Source of the DNA: Betaproteobacteria bacterium
GTDB taxonomy: Bacteria > Pseudomonadota > Gammaproteobacteria > Burkholderiales > SG8-39
Reading direction: 5' to 3'
NCBI GenBank assembly: GCA_007280315.1
Contig: QYQC01000218.1
Span: forward strand, 1-16,465
Length of the DNA: 16,465 bases
This document shows, piece after piece, positions 1 to 6,955 of the stretch. Position numbers and translations under genes: made by a program. The notes under the pieces are model-generated. The model saw only the letters and a program-made list of their open reading frames with translations. It ran no database searches and was not told where the DNA came from. Every line of letters begins with the position of its first letter. The stretch's first letter is position 1.

Positions 1-1127
1 AGCGTCTCGGGATCGACGTTGCCCTGGTTCAGCAGCGCCAGAAGTTTTTCGCAGTGCTCGAGCGCAGCCGCAATCCCCGGCAGGCGGTCGTTCACGGTGC
101 CTAGGCTGTTCTTCACGTAGGCGAGCGGCGTGTTGATTTCGTGGGCGACGCCGGCGACCATCTGCCCGAGCGAAGACATTTTCTCCGACTGGATCAGCTG
201 CGCTTCGGATTCCTTCAGATGGCGCAAGGCGTCCGACAACTCACGCGTGCGCTCGACCACGCGCCGCTCCAGGCTTTCATTCGCCGACTTGAGGCGTACG
301 CCGAGATAGCCGACGCCGATCAGCAGCGCCGCGGTATAGGCGAGAAGGTAGACGCGAAACAGTTCTTTCACCTGCAGCGTGGCCTCGAGTTCGCGGTTGA
401 ACGCAAACGTGATCTTGTCCAGGCGCGGGCCGGAAGACAGGGACGAAACCTTGTTGAACAGTTCCTCCTCCACCGGCTTGTGCTTGAGCAGCAGCTGAAT
501 CGCGCCTTCGATCGCGCCCGCCTGTTCGCGCGTGTCGTCGCCCATTCCGGCGGCGAGTTCGCGCAACTCGGCCGCCGCCATCTCCAGGCTCAACGGCGGC
601 GCCGCAGTTCCCAGCCAGTAATACTGACGCGCCGCGGCTGCGAGCAGGTTCTGCGCCTGCAGCAGTTCCTTTTGCCGCGTGTCGCCTTTGCGCGGCTCGC
701 CCGCCTGTGCGCTTATCGCGGCGGCGGCGGTGAGCGCCGTGTGCAGCGCGATCTTCGCCTGCGCGCTTTGCACCTTGTATTTCTCCACCAAGTCCGCTTT
801 TTCAATGACCGCTTTGGCGAGCTGGTTCAGGCCCTCGCGCAAGGCCGTGCTGTCGGCGCTCGGGACGGCGGCTGCCAGGGATGCGAGCGCCTTCCTTGCC
901 GTCGCGCCGCGATTGGGTGCCGCCGGCCGGTTCGCATCCAGCTCGGTACGTTCGCGCAGCACGTCGATGTCCCAGCGGCCGTCGATCTCGCGCAGCGTGT
1001 CGAGCAGCGCGGCGACCTCGTTGCGCTCGCGCAAATCGACCGCCTGCGTCTTGTCGTAAAGAAACGCCAGCGCCGCAACCAGCACGAGGGCGACTACGGC
1101 AATCAGCACATGGCGCAATGTATTCAT
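1..1127 (-). CDS. Membrane sensor histidine kinase, N-terminal part (DAHL-like sensor), cut by window edge
   Basis: This is the first 375 codons of a two-component sensor kinase; the rest lies beyond the window. My translation starts MNTLRHVLIAVVALVLV, giving a transmembrane segment at about residues 6-23. A helical, Ala/Leu-rich extracytoplasmic region of about 235 residues follows, then a second membrane segment at about 259-277. Next comes a coiled-coil linker (VERTRELSDALRHLKESEAQ) and a clear H-box, SLGQMVAGVAHEINTPL, with the phospho-accepting histidine near residue 329. The helical sensor between the membrane segments resembles the DAHL domain family; that assignment is from memory of its style, not a search. 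The ATG at 1127 is the first start after an in-frame TGA upstream; the Shine-Dalgarno is weak. It follows ribE by 77 bases on the same strand and may be cotranscribed. The kinase call is firm; the signal and the partner regulator are unknown. Confidence 0.88.
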   Translation of the reverse strand, partial: MNTLRHVLIAVVALVLVAALAFLYDKTQAVDLRERNEVAALLDTLREIDGRWDIDVLRERTELDANRPAAPNRGATARKALASLAAAVPSADSTALREGLNQLAKAVIEKADLVEKYKVQSAQAKIALHTALTAAAAISAQAGEPRKGDTRQKELLQAQNLLAAAARQYYWLGTAAPPLSLEMAAAELRELAAGMGDDTREQAGAIEGAIQLLLKHKPVEEELFNKVSSLSSGPRLDKITFAFNRELEATLQVKELFRVYLLAYTAALLIGVGYLGVRLKSANESLERRVVERTRELSDALRHLKESEAQLIQSEKMSSLGQMVAGVAHEINTPLAYVKNSLGTVNDRLPGIAAALEHCEKLLALLNQGNVDPET

Positions 1128-1204
1128 CAGGTCGTCACCGGTAAATGTGTGCCTGTCCGCATGGCCGCGTCAGGCGTTTTCGTCGTTAAAAAGATCGCCG
1201 GCAG

Positions 1205-1795
1205 CTACGCACCGTAGTGCTGCAGGCGCTCGATGTAGCGGGCGATCAGGTCGACTTCGAGATTGACCCGGCTGCCGGGTTTCAGCTTGTTCAGGTTGGT
1301 CACGGTGATGGTGTGCAGGATCAGGTTGATTTCGAAATCCTTATCCTCAACCCGGTTGACGGTGAGGCTGACGCCGTTCACGGTGATCGAGCCCTTGCGC
1401 GCGATGTACTTGGCCAGATCCTGCGGCGCGCGGATTACCAGCAGGAAGCTCTCCCCCGCCGGCTCGAAGCGCGTCACCTCGCCCACGCCGTCGACGTGGC
1501 CGGACATCAGGTGGCCGCCCAGGCGGTCGGACAGGCGCAGCGATTTCTCCAGATTGACGTCGTTCGGACCATCGAGTCCGATAGTGCAGTTGATGGTCTC
1601 CTGCGACACGTCGACCTCAAAGCGGTCGCCCTGCAGTTCGATTACCGTGAGGCAGACACCGTTCACGGCGATGCTGTCACCGACCGCGACGTCCGACAGA
1701 TCGAGCATGCCGGCGTCGATGGCAAGGCGCAGCCCCTGGTCGCGCGGCGCGGCCCTGGTGATTTTTCCTACGGAAGTAACGATGCCGGTGAACAT
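1205..1795 (-). CDS. ribE: Riboflavin synthase, alpha chain
   Basis: This enzyme catalyses the last step of riboflavin synthesis, the dismutation of two 6,7-dimethyl-8-ribityllumazine molecules to riboflavin and a pyrimidinedione, in the cytoplasm. The 196-residue product begins with the signature MFTGIV. It shows the internal duplication of the family: VNGVCLTV at residues 44-51 and VNGVSLTV at 139-146 mark the two lumazine-binding lobes. GGHLMSGHVDGVG at about 93-105 opens the second lobe. Length is normal for the family. The gene starts 11 bases after the ribD stop, so it is almost certainly translated from the same message. The same enzyme is named ribC in E. coli. No FMN riboswitch-like leader is visible upstream of either rib gene here. 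Confidence 0.97.
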   Translation of the reverse strand: MFTGIVTSVGKITRAAPRDQGLRLAIDAGMLDLSDVAVGDSIAVNGVCLTVIELQGDRFEVDVSQETINCTIGLDGPNDVNLEKSLRLSDRLGGHLMSGHVDGVGEVTRFEPAGESFLLVIRAPQDLAKYIARKGSITVNGVSLTVNRVEDKDFEINLILHTITVTNLNKLKPGSRVNLEVDLIARYIERLQHYGA

Positions 1796-1806
1796 GTTCG
1801 ATTCGC

Positions 1807-2895
1807 TTAATTTAGGACACGGGCGAGAACGCGAAGGTCAGCGCCTATTGTGCTGACTTCGCCGAATTGTACCAGCCGCTTCTGCGCCAGGTCGCCGAGT
1901 TCGGGCAGGCTGAACATCCCGCTGGCGCCGTCGCCGAGGATGCAAGGCGCAAGATAAATCAGCAGTTCGTCCACCAGGCCTTCGCCGAGGAGCGAGCCGT
2001 TCAGCTTGAACCCGGCCTCGACATGTACTTCGTTGATTTCGCGCCGCGCGAGTTCGCGCATGAGCTGCGCCAACTCGACCTTGCCCTGCGCGTTCGGCAG
2101 CAGCAGCACTTCGGCGCCCTTGTCCTGCAATGCGGCGATACGCGCCTTGTCCTCCACCGCCGCAGCGATCAGCACCTTTCCGCTCGCCAGCAGCTTCGCT
2201 GACAGCGGCAGTTGCAGGCGGCTGTCCACCACTACTTTGAGCGGCTGGCGCGGCGTCTCGATATCGCGCACGTTCAACTGCGGGTCGTCGTCGCGGACGG
2301 TGCCGATGCCGGTGAGCACGGCGCAGGCGCGGGCGCGCCAGGCATGGCCGTCGCGGCGCGCTTCCGGTCCGGTGATCCATTGGCTGCGGCCATTGGCCAG
2401 CGCCGTCCTGCCGTCCACGCTGGCGGCGATTTTCATGCGCACCCAGGGGCGGCCGCGGTTCATGCGCGAGACAAAGCCGATGTTCAGCGCCTGCGCCTCT
2501 TCCTGCATCAACCCGGACTCGACCTGGATTCCCGCCGCGCGCAAGGCGGCGAAGCCGCTGCCGGCAACGCTAGGATTGGGGTCCTGCATCGCCGCGACCA
2601 CGCGCGCAATTCCGGCTTCGATCAGCGCATCGACGCAGGGCGGCGTGCGACCGTGGTGGTTGCAGGGCTCCAGCGTCACATAGGCGGTGGCTCCGCGGGC
2701 GTTCGCGCCGGCAGCACGCAGGGCCACGATCTCCGCATGCGGCCCGCCGGCTGTTTCGTGCCAGCCCGCAGCCACTGCCTGGCCCGCGCGCGCGATCACG
2801 CAGCCGACGCGCGGATTGGGCGTGGTGGTGTACAGACCTTTTTCGGCGAGGCGCAGCGCCTCGGCCATGTGCTCTCGATCGGCGGGGCTGGACAT
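1807..2895 (-). CDS. ribD: Bifunctional riboflavin deaminase/reductase RibD
   Basis: RibD carries out two successive steps of riboflavin synthesis: deamination of diaminohydroxyphosphoribosylaminopyrimidine, then NADPH-dependent reduction of the ribosyl side chain. The 362-residue protein has the zinc deaminase domain first, with HAE (His53, Glu55) and PCNHHGRTPPC (Cys78, Cys87) as zinc ligands and catalytic glutamate. The reductase domain starts at about residue 147 (RPWVRMKIAASVDGRTA). Length and domain order are standard. The ATG at 2895 lies 30 bases after the nrdR stop, with no strong Shine-Dalgarno, and the stop is 11 bases before ribE. The order nrdR-ribD-ribE is widespread in Proteobacteria, which supports an operon. 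Confidence 0.97.
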   Translation of the reverse strand: MSSPADREHMAEALRLAEKGLYTTTPNPRVGCVIARAGQAVAAGWHETAGGPHAEIVALRAAGANARGATAYVTLEPCNHHGRTPPCVDALIEAGIARVVAAMQDPNPSVAGSGFAALRAAGIQVESGLMQEEAQALNIGFVSRMNRGRPWVRMKIAASVDGRTALANGRSQWITGPEARRDGHAWRARACAVLTGIGTVRDDDPQLNVRDIETPRQPLKVVVDSRLQLPLSAKLLASGKVLIAAAVEDKARIAALQDKGAEVLLLPNAQGKVELAQLMRELARREINEVHVEAGFKLNGSLLGEGLVDELLIYLAPCILGDGASGMFSLPELGDLAQKRLVQFGEVSTIGADLRVLARVLN

Positions 2896-2925
2896 GCGCG
2901 CGAGCGGGCCGGGAGTGGCCAGGCC

Positions 2926-3405
2926 CTAAGGGGCCGGGCGGCGCGCTTTGCGCCCTGGGCGCTTGACCTGCAAAATGGCGTCGCGGAAATCGTCGACGCG
3001 CTGGAAGTCTTCGTATACCGAGGCGAAGCGTATATAGGCAACGTCGTCCATCTTCTTCAGTTCGCGCATCACAAGTTCCCCGATGGTGCGCGACTTCAAT
3101 TCACGCTCACCCAGCGCCAGGATGCGCGCTTCGACGCGATTGATGGCGTCATCGACGTTGTCGGTCGGCACCGGGCGCTTGTGCAGCGCGCGCATGAAGC
3201 CGGTGCGGATTTTCTCGCGGTCGTAGGCGGTGCGGTAGCCGTTCGACTTGATCACCGTTGGCATCGCCAGTTCCACCCGCTCGTAGGTGGTGAAGCGCTT
3301 GCTGCAGTCCTTGCACTGGCGCCGGCGGCGCACGCTTGCGGCGTCTTCGGACAGGCGCGAGTCGATGACCGCGGTGTCTTCAGCTTTGCAAAAGGGGCAT
3401 TTCAT
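2926..3405 (-). CDS. nrdR: Transcriptional repressor NrdR
   Basis: NrdR is a nucleotide-sensing repressor of ribonucleotide reductase genes. The 159-residue protein starts MKCPFCKAEDTAVIDSR. It has the N-terminal zinc ribbon with cysteines at 3, 6, 31 and 34 (CPFC and CKDC), followed by the basic RRRRQC stretch. An ATP-cone domain fills about residues 48-140. The reading frame stays open far upstream, to about 4653, but that part is a shadow of glyA. The ATG at 3405 gives the canonical NrdR N-terminus. The start overlaps the glyA stop as ATGA, so translation is probably coupled to glyA. The end is slightly long and very basic (RPGRKARRPAP). Confidence 0.97.
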   Translation of the reverse strand: MKCPFCKAEDTAVIDSRLSEDAASVRRRRQCKDCSKRFTTYERVELAMPTVIKSNGYRTAYDREKIRTGFMRALHKRPVPTDNVDDAINRVEARILALGERELKSRTIGELVMRELKKMDDVAYIRFASVYEDFQRVDDFRDAILQVKRPGRKARRPAP

Positions 3406-4697
3406 GAGGTCAGGGCTAAATCCCGCGTCTCGACGCTGCGCGCCGCGTCGTGGCCGGCATACACCGGATGCCTGAGGCACAGCGCGTGCGCCTGCGCCAG
3501 CACGCGCTGCTGCACCGATTCGCTGTGCGGCGCGTCGAGCACGTCGGCGATCAGCCCGGCGAGTTGCTCCGCTTCCGCGGTGCCGAAGCCGCGGCTGGTG
3601 ATGGCCGGGCTGCCGATGCGAATGCCGCTCGTGACCATCGGCTTTTGCGGGTCGTTCGGTATCGCGTTCTTGTTCACTGTAATATGCGCGCGGCCGAGCG
3701 CGTCCTCGGCGTCGCGGCCGGTGATGTTCTTGGCGCGCAGGTCGAGCAGGAACAGATGGCAGTCGGTGCCGCCGGAAACGATGCGCAGGCCGCGCTCCTG
3801 CAGCACGCGCGCCATCGCACGGGCATTGGCGATGACTTGTGTCTGGTAGTTCTTGAATTCGGGCGCCAGCGCCTCTTTGAACGCGACCGCCTTGGCCGCA
3901 ATGATATGCATCAGCGGGCCGCCCTGGAGTCCGGGAAACACGGCGGAGTTGATGATTTTTTCGTGTTCCGCCTTTGCGAAAATCAGGCCGCCGCGCGGGC
4001 CGCGCAGCGTCTTGTGCGTGGTGCTGGTGACGAAATCGGCGATGCCGATGGGGCTGGGATAGTGGCCGGTGGCGATAAGCCCGGCGTAATGTGCCATGTC
4101 GGCCATCAGGTAGGCGCCGATCTTGTCGGCGATGTCGCGAAAGCGCTGCCAGTCGATGACGCGCGAATAGGCAGATGCACCGGCAACGATGAGGCGCGGA
4201 TTGTGCTCGCGCGCGAGGCGCTCGACCTCGTCGAAGTCGATGGTCTCCTCCGCGTTCAGGCCGTAGGACAAGGCGTGGTAGAGCTTGCCCGAAAGATTGA
4301 CCGACGCGCCGTGGGTGAGATGGCCGCCGTGAGCGAGCGACATGCCGAGCATGGCGTCGCCGGGTTTGAGCGCAGCCATGTAGACCGCCTGGTTCGCCTG
4401 CGAGCCGGAGTGGGGCTGCACGTTGGCATAGGCCGCGCCGAACAGTTCCTTGGCGCGTTCGATCGCCAGATTTTCGGCGACGTCGACCTGGGCGCAGCCG
4501 CCGTAGTAGCGCTTGCCCGGATAGCCCTCGGCGTATTTGTTGGTGAGTTGCGAGCCCTGGGCTTCGAGCACCGCGCGGCTGACATAATTTTCCGACGCGA
4601 TCAGCTCGATGTGATCTTCCTGGCGCCGGTTCTCCGCCTGTATCGCCTGCCACAATTCGTTGTCGATGCTGGAAAGTTTGTTATTGAGCAAGGACAT
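3402..4697 (-). CDS. glyA: Serine hydroxymethyltransferase
   Basis: This PLP enzyme interconverts serine and glycine with transfer of a one-carbon unit to tetrahydrofolate. The 431-residue protein shows the family hallmarks: SENYVS near residue 35, TNKYAEGYPGKRYYGG at 52-67, and the PLP-lysine motif TSTTHKTLRGPRGG with Lys229. It is about 14 residues longer than the roughly 417 usual for bacterial GlyA. The extra is a C-terminal tail, about SVETRDLALTS, that runs into the nrdR start. It heads the minus-strand run glyA-nrdR-ribD-ribE. No clear Shine-Dalgarno precedes the ATG at 4697. Confidence 0.98.
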   Translation of the reverse strand: MSLLNNKLSSIDNELWQAIQAENRRQEDHIELIASENYVSRAVLEAQGSQLTNKYAEGYPGKRYYGGCAQVDVAENLAIERAKELFGAAYANVQPHSGSQANQAVYMAALKPGDAMLGMSLAHGGHLTHGASVNLSGKLYHALSYGLNAEETIDFDEVERLAREHNPRLIVAGASAYSRVIDWQRFRDIADKIGAYLMADMAHYAGLIATGHYPSPIGIADFVTSTTHKTLRGPRGGLIFAKAEHEKIINSAVFPGLQGGPLMHIIAAKAVAFKEALAPEFKNYQTQVIANARAMARVLQERGLRIVSGGTDCHLFLLDLRAKNITGRDAEDALGRAHITVNKNAIPNDPQKPMVTSGIRIGSPAITSRGFGTAEAEQLAGLIADVLDAPHSESVQQRVLAQAHALCLRHPVYAGHDAARSVETRDLALTS

Positions 4698-4987
4698 GAA
4701 TCGGTGTCGTCAAAGTGGGGAAGCCGGAATTTTACCATGGGCACTCGATGTTTCCGGAGGCTGGAGCGCCGTATTAGAAAAATCTCTTAAGCTTTTGTAT
4801 AAATGACAATTATTGAGAATAACGGAACCTGAACGAAGCTATGGCAAAGCACCTGGAGCAGGACCGCGATGCGCTTGTCGGTCCCAGCCAAGGGATGGCT
4901 GGATGCTTGGTAACTTCGGTTACATACCGCGCCGTGCCGACGCGATAGCATGATTGCCTGATCAAATCTCAAACGGAGGAAACATCG
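4698..4987. other. 290-base intergenic region between glyA and the DUF2892 gene
   Basis: This region must hold the divergent control of glyA (leftward) and the DUF2892 gene (rightward). It is AT-rich at about 4771-4825, unlike its surroundings. It contains a Fur-like 15-mer at 4804-4818 and a perfect 7-bp inverted repeat (CCAGCCA, 5-base loop, TGGCTGG) at 4884-4902 with no following T-run. A plus-strand 35-codon open frame at 4841-4948 has average codon bias and only a poor ribosome site; I do not call it a gene. A weak glyA promoter is possible on the minus strand: TTGTCA (complement of 4804-4809), 17 bases, GAGATT. Confidence 0.5.
4804..4818. promoter_or_regulatory. Possible Fur-like operator
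   Basis: The sequence TGACAAT-T-ATTGAGA resembles the 7-1-7 Fur consensus TGATAATNATTATCA, with 11 of the 14 defined positions matching. The two arms are inverted repeats at 5 of 7 positions. It overlaps the possible -35 element of a leftward glyA promoter and lies 184 bases upstream of the DUF2892 start. AT-rich promoter DNA yields such partial matches by chance, so this is a weak call based on pattern alone. Confidence 0.25.
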
Positions 4988-5194
4988 ATGAAAGCAAATG
5001 TGGGCGGTGTGGACAAGATTCTGCGCATTGTCGCGGGCCTGGCTTTGCTCAGCCTGATCCTGATTCTCGAAGGCAATGCCCGCTGGTGGGGACTGGCAGG
5101 CCTGGTTCCGCTTTCGACCGGCCTGTTCAATTTCTGTCCGCTCTATACGCTCTTCGGATTGAATACCTGCCCGATTACGGGCAAGAGCACCTGA
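4988..5194 (+). CDS. YgaP-like small inner-membrane protein (DUF2892)
   Basis: This 68-residue protein has two hydrophobic helices, at about residues 11-28 and 32-52. The end, FCPLYTLFGLNTCPITGKS, carries the paired cysteines (FCPLY and TCP) typical of the YgaP-type transmembrane domain, DUF2892. That domain occurs alone or fused to rhodanese domains; its exact role is unsettled, though the rhodanese fusions suggest sulfur metabolism. The start is secure: a strong CGGAGGAA at 4974-4981 sits 6 bases before the ATG. It begins MKANVGGVDKILRIVAG, usual for the family. It converges with the dehydratase gene, the two stops being 1 base apart with no terminator between. No rhodanese gene is near. 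Confidence 0.9.
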   Translation: MKANVGGVDKILRIVAGLALLSLILILEGNARWWGLAGLVPLSTGLFNFCPLYTLFGLNTCPITGKST

Positions 5195-5195
5195 A

Positions 5196-6182
5196 CTAGA
5201 CTAATCGGCACAGTGCCTTGATGTCGGCATTGCCACCGGAGACGACCACGCCGACGCGCTTGCCTTTGCAATCGTGACGGCCGTCGAGCTTGCCCTCGAG
5301 CAATGCGGCCGCCGCCAGCGCGCCGGTGGGTTCGATCACGATTTTCATGCGCTCCCAGATCCAGAACATGCTGCGCAGCAGCTCGGCGTCGCTCACCGTC
5401 AACATGTCGTGAACGTAGTGCAGCACCAGCGGGAAGGTGATGCTGCCAAGCGAGGGCGTGCGCGCACCGTCGGCGATGGTGTCCGGATTGCTGCAGGTCT
5501 GCAGGGTCTTCGAATGGAATGAGCGCGTGGCGTCGTCGCCCGCCGCGGGCTCGATGCCGATCACCTTGCACCGTGGCGACCAGTGGCTTGCCGCAACGGC
5601 GCAGCCGGAGAGCAGTCCGCCACCGCCGCAGGGCACCAGCAGGTAATCAAGCTCGCCCGCCTGTTCGATCAGCTCCTTCGCCGCCGTTCCCTGACCGGCG
5701 ACAATGTCCACATGATTGTAGGGAGGAATCAGCGTCATGCCGCGTTCGCTGGCGATGCGCGTCGCCAGCTCTTCGCGAACCGCCGTCTGCGGGTCATAGG
5801 TGATGACCTCGGCACCGTATCCGCGGGTAGCCTGGAGTTTCACCTGCGGCGCATCCAGCGGCATGACGATCACCGCCTTCACGCCGAGCAGCGATCCCGC
5901 CAGCGCCACTGCCTGGGCGTGATTGCCCGAAGAGTAGGCGAGCACGCCGCGCTGCTTTTGCTCCGGCGTCAGACGGGACAGGGCGTTGAAGGCGCCGCGA
6001 AACTTGAACGCACCCATGCGCTGGAAATTCTCGCATTTGAAAAACACCTGAGCGCCGGTGCGCTCATCCACCGTGCGCGAAGTGAGTACCGGCGTGCGCA
6101 GCGCATGACCGAGCAGGCGCTTCGCCGCGCCATCGATGTCCTCTGCGCTTAGCGGAAGCTGGTTTGCTGTCGTGCTGTTCAT
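5196..6182 (-). CDS. PLP-dependent serine/threonine dehydratase-like enzyme (fold type II)
   Basis: The 328-residue product belongs to the threonine dehydratase / serine racemase group of PLP enzymes, which deaminate hydroxy-amino acids to 2-oxo acids. Visible motifs are GAFKFRGA with the Schiff-base Lys60, SSGNHAQ at 84-90, the phosphate-binding glycine loop PCGGGGLLSG at 184-193, and VVSGGNADIK near the end. It has no C-terminal ACT regulatory domain, so it is not biosynthetic IlvA. Catabolic threonine dehydratase, threo-3-hydroxyaspartate dehydratase and serine racemase are all possible. The ATG at 6182 has AGGTGA about 7 bases upstream. It lies 33 bases downstream of the GST gene, last in a probable three-gene operon. 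Confidence 0.93.
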   Translation of the reverse strand: MNSTTANQLPLSAEDIDGAAKRLLGHALRTPVLTSRTVDERTGAQVFFKCENFQRMGAFKFRGAFNALSRLTPEQKQRGVLAYSSGNHAQAVALAGSLLGVKAVIVMPLDAPQVKLQATRGYGAEVITYDPQTAVREELATRIASERGMTLIPPYNHVDIVAGQGTAAKELIEQAGELDYLLVPCGGGGLLSGCAVAASHWSPRCKVIGIEPAAGDDATRSFHSKTLQTCSNPDTIADGARTPSLGSITFPLVLHYVHDMLTVSDAELLRSMFWIWERMKIVIEPTGALAAAALLEGKLDGRHDCKGKRVGVVVSGGNADIKALCRLV

Positions 6183-6215
6183 CTGCTGTCACCTGTGATG
6201 TCGAAAGCGTGCATG

Positions 6216-6917
6216 CTACGCATAGTAACGCGCGCGCATGCGTGAGCAATAAGCCGGAAGATTGGCGTGCGAGAGCGCCGCCTGGCGCAGCGGCATGTCC
6301 AGTGGCACGTCGAGAATGTTGGCGAGAAAGGCGTAGGCGGCGGCATCGATCGAACTCGGTTCCGCGCCGAGGAAAAATGGCTGCTCGCCGAGCAGTTGCG
6401 ACAGGGCGGCGATGTCGGCACTGCCGATGGCATAAATTTCCGCCGGCTGATGCCGGCCTATGCCCTGCGCATGCAGTTGCTGCCGCAGGCTGCGGCGCGC
6501 GAGCAGCGGGACGAACCAGCGCAGCGGCAGCGGCAGTTTGCCGAAGAATGCCGGCCGCGTCATGCTCCAACCCGGCTCGGCTATCCAGCGCGCGTAGAGC
6601 AGAACCCAATACAGGCTGTCTTCGAGCAGCCGCAGTATGACCGTGCCGAGCGCGCGCTGCGCCGGCGTGAGCGTCGCATCGAGGGGATCGCCGTAGGCCG
6701 ACTTGAGGTAGTCGATGATCAGGTGCGAATCTGCGACGATGCGGCCGCCGTCGTCGATGTAGGGCAGTTTCTTTTTCGGCGCGCGCAGCTGATACATGCC
6801 GTAGCGTGTCGCATAGTCGATTCCGGCCATGCGCAAATAGGTTTCCACCTTCATGCAGAAGGGACTCGCGTTGGGCAGGCCGAAGGCGGCGGGAAACTGG
6901 TAGAGCGTGACGGCCAT
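6216..6917 (-). CDS. Glutathione S-transferase-fold protein, FAXC/metaxin-like N-terminal domain
   Basis: The 233-residue protein has a thioredoxin-fold N-terminal domain (LPNASPFCMKVETYLRMAG, then KKKLPYIDDGG and ADSHLIIDYL). A helical C-terminal domain with SSIDAAAYAFLANIL at about 188-202 follows, the usual GST architecture. The SPFCMKVE pattern is that of the 'failed axon connections'/metaxin-type GST subgroup rather than classical detoxifying GSTs. Glutathione use is therefore not certain, and the substrate is unknown. The ATG at 6917 has TGAGG 6 bases upstream and lies 23 bases beyond the protease stop, suggesting cotranscription. There is no signal peptide, so it is cytoplasmic. Confidence 0.9.
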   Translation of the reverse strand: MAVTLYQFPAAFGLPNASPFCMKVETYLRMAGIDYATRYGMYQLRAPKKKLPYIDDGGRIVADSHLIIDYLKSAYGDPLDATLTPAQRALGTVILRLLEDSLYWVLLYARWIAEPGWSMTRPAFFGKLPLPLRWFVPLLARRSLRQQLHAQGIGRHQPAEIYAIGSADIAALSQLLGEQPFFLGAEPSSIDAAAYAFLANILDVPLDMPLRQAALSHANLPAYCSRMRARYYA

Positions 6918-6925
6918 GGCGTGCC

Positions 6926-6955
6926 TCAGTGTATGGTAAGTCAGCGTATGGTAAG
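6926..6955 (-). repeat. 15-bp tandem duplication across the end of the Deg protease gene
   Basis: On the minus strand the unit CTTACCATACGCTGA (6955-6941) is followed at once by CTTACCATACACTGA (6940-6926), differing at one base. Each unit encodes Leu-Thr-Ile-(Arg or His)-stop in the same frame. The gene therefore ends LTIR-stop and has a spare copy of its last codons and stop 15 bases on. The second copy lies in the short gap before the GST gene and brings its TGA to within 8 bases of that start. Confidence 0.9.

Noticed and set aside
141..1217. 358-codon plus-strand frame
   Set aside because: Antisense to the histidine kinase, whose membrane segments, coiled coil and H-box are clear on the minus strand.
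2212..3849. 545-codon plus-strand frame across ribD, nrdR and glyA
   Set aside because: It crosses three real genes in antisense and has no recognisable domain.
3406..4653. Long upstream extension of the nrdR frame
   Set aside because: The extension is the glyA sequence in another frame, Arg-rich, while MKCPFC at 3405 is the canonical NrdR start.
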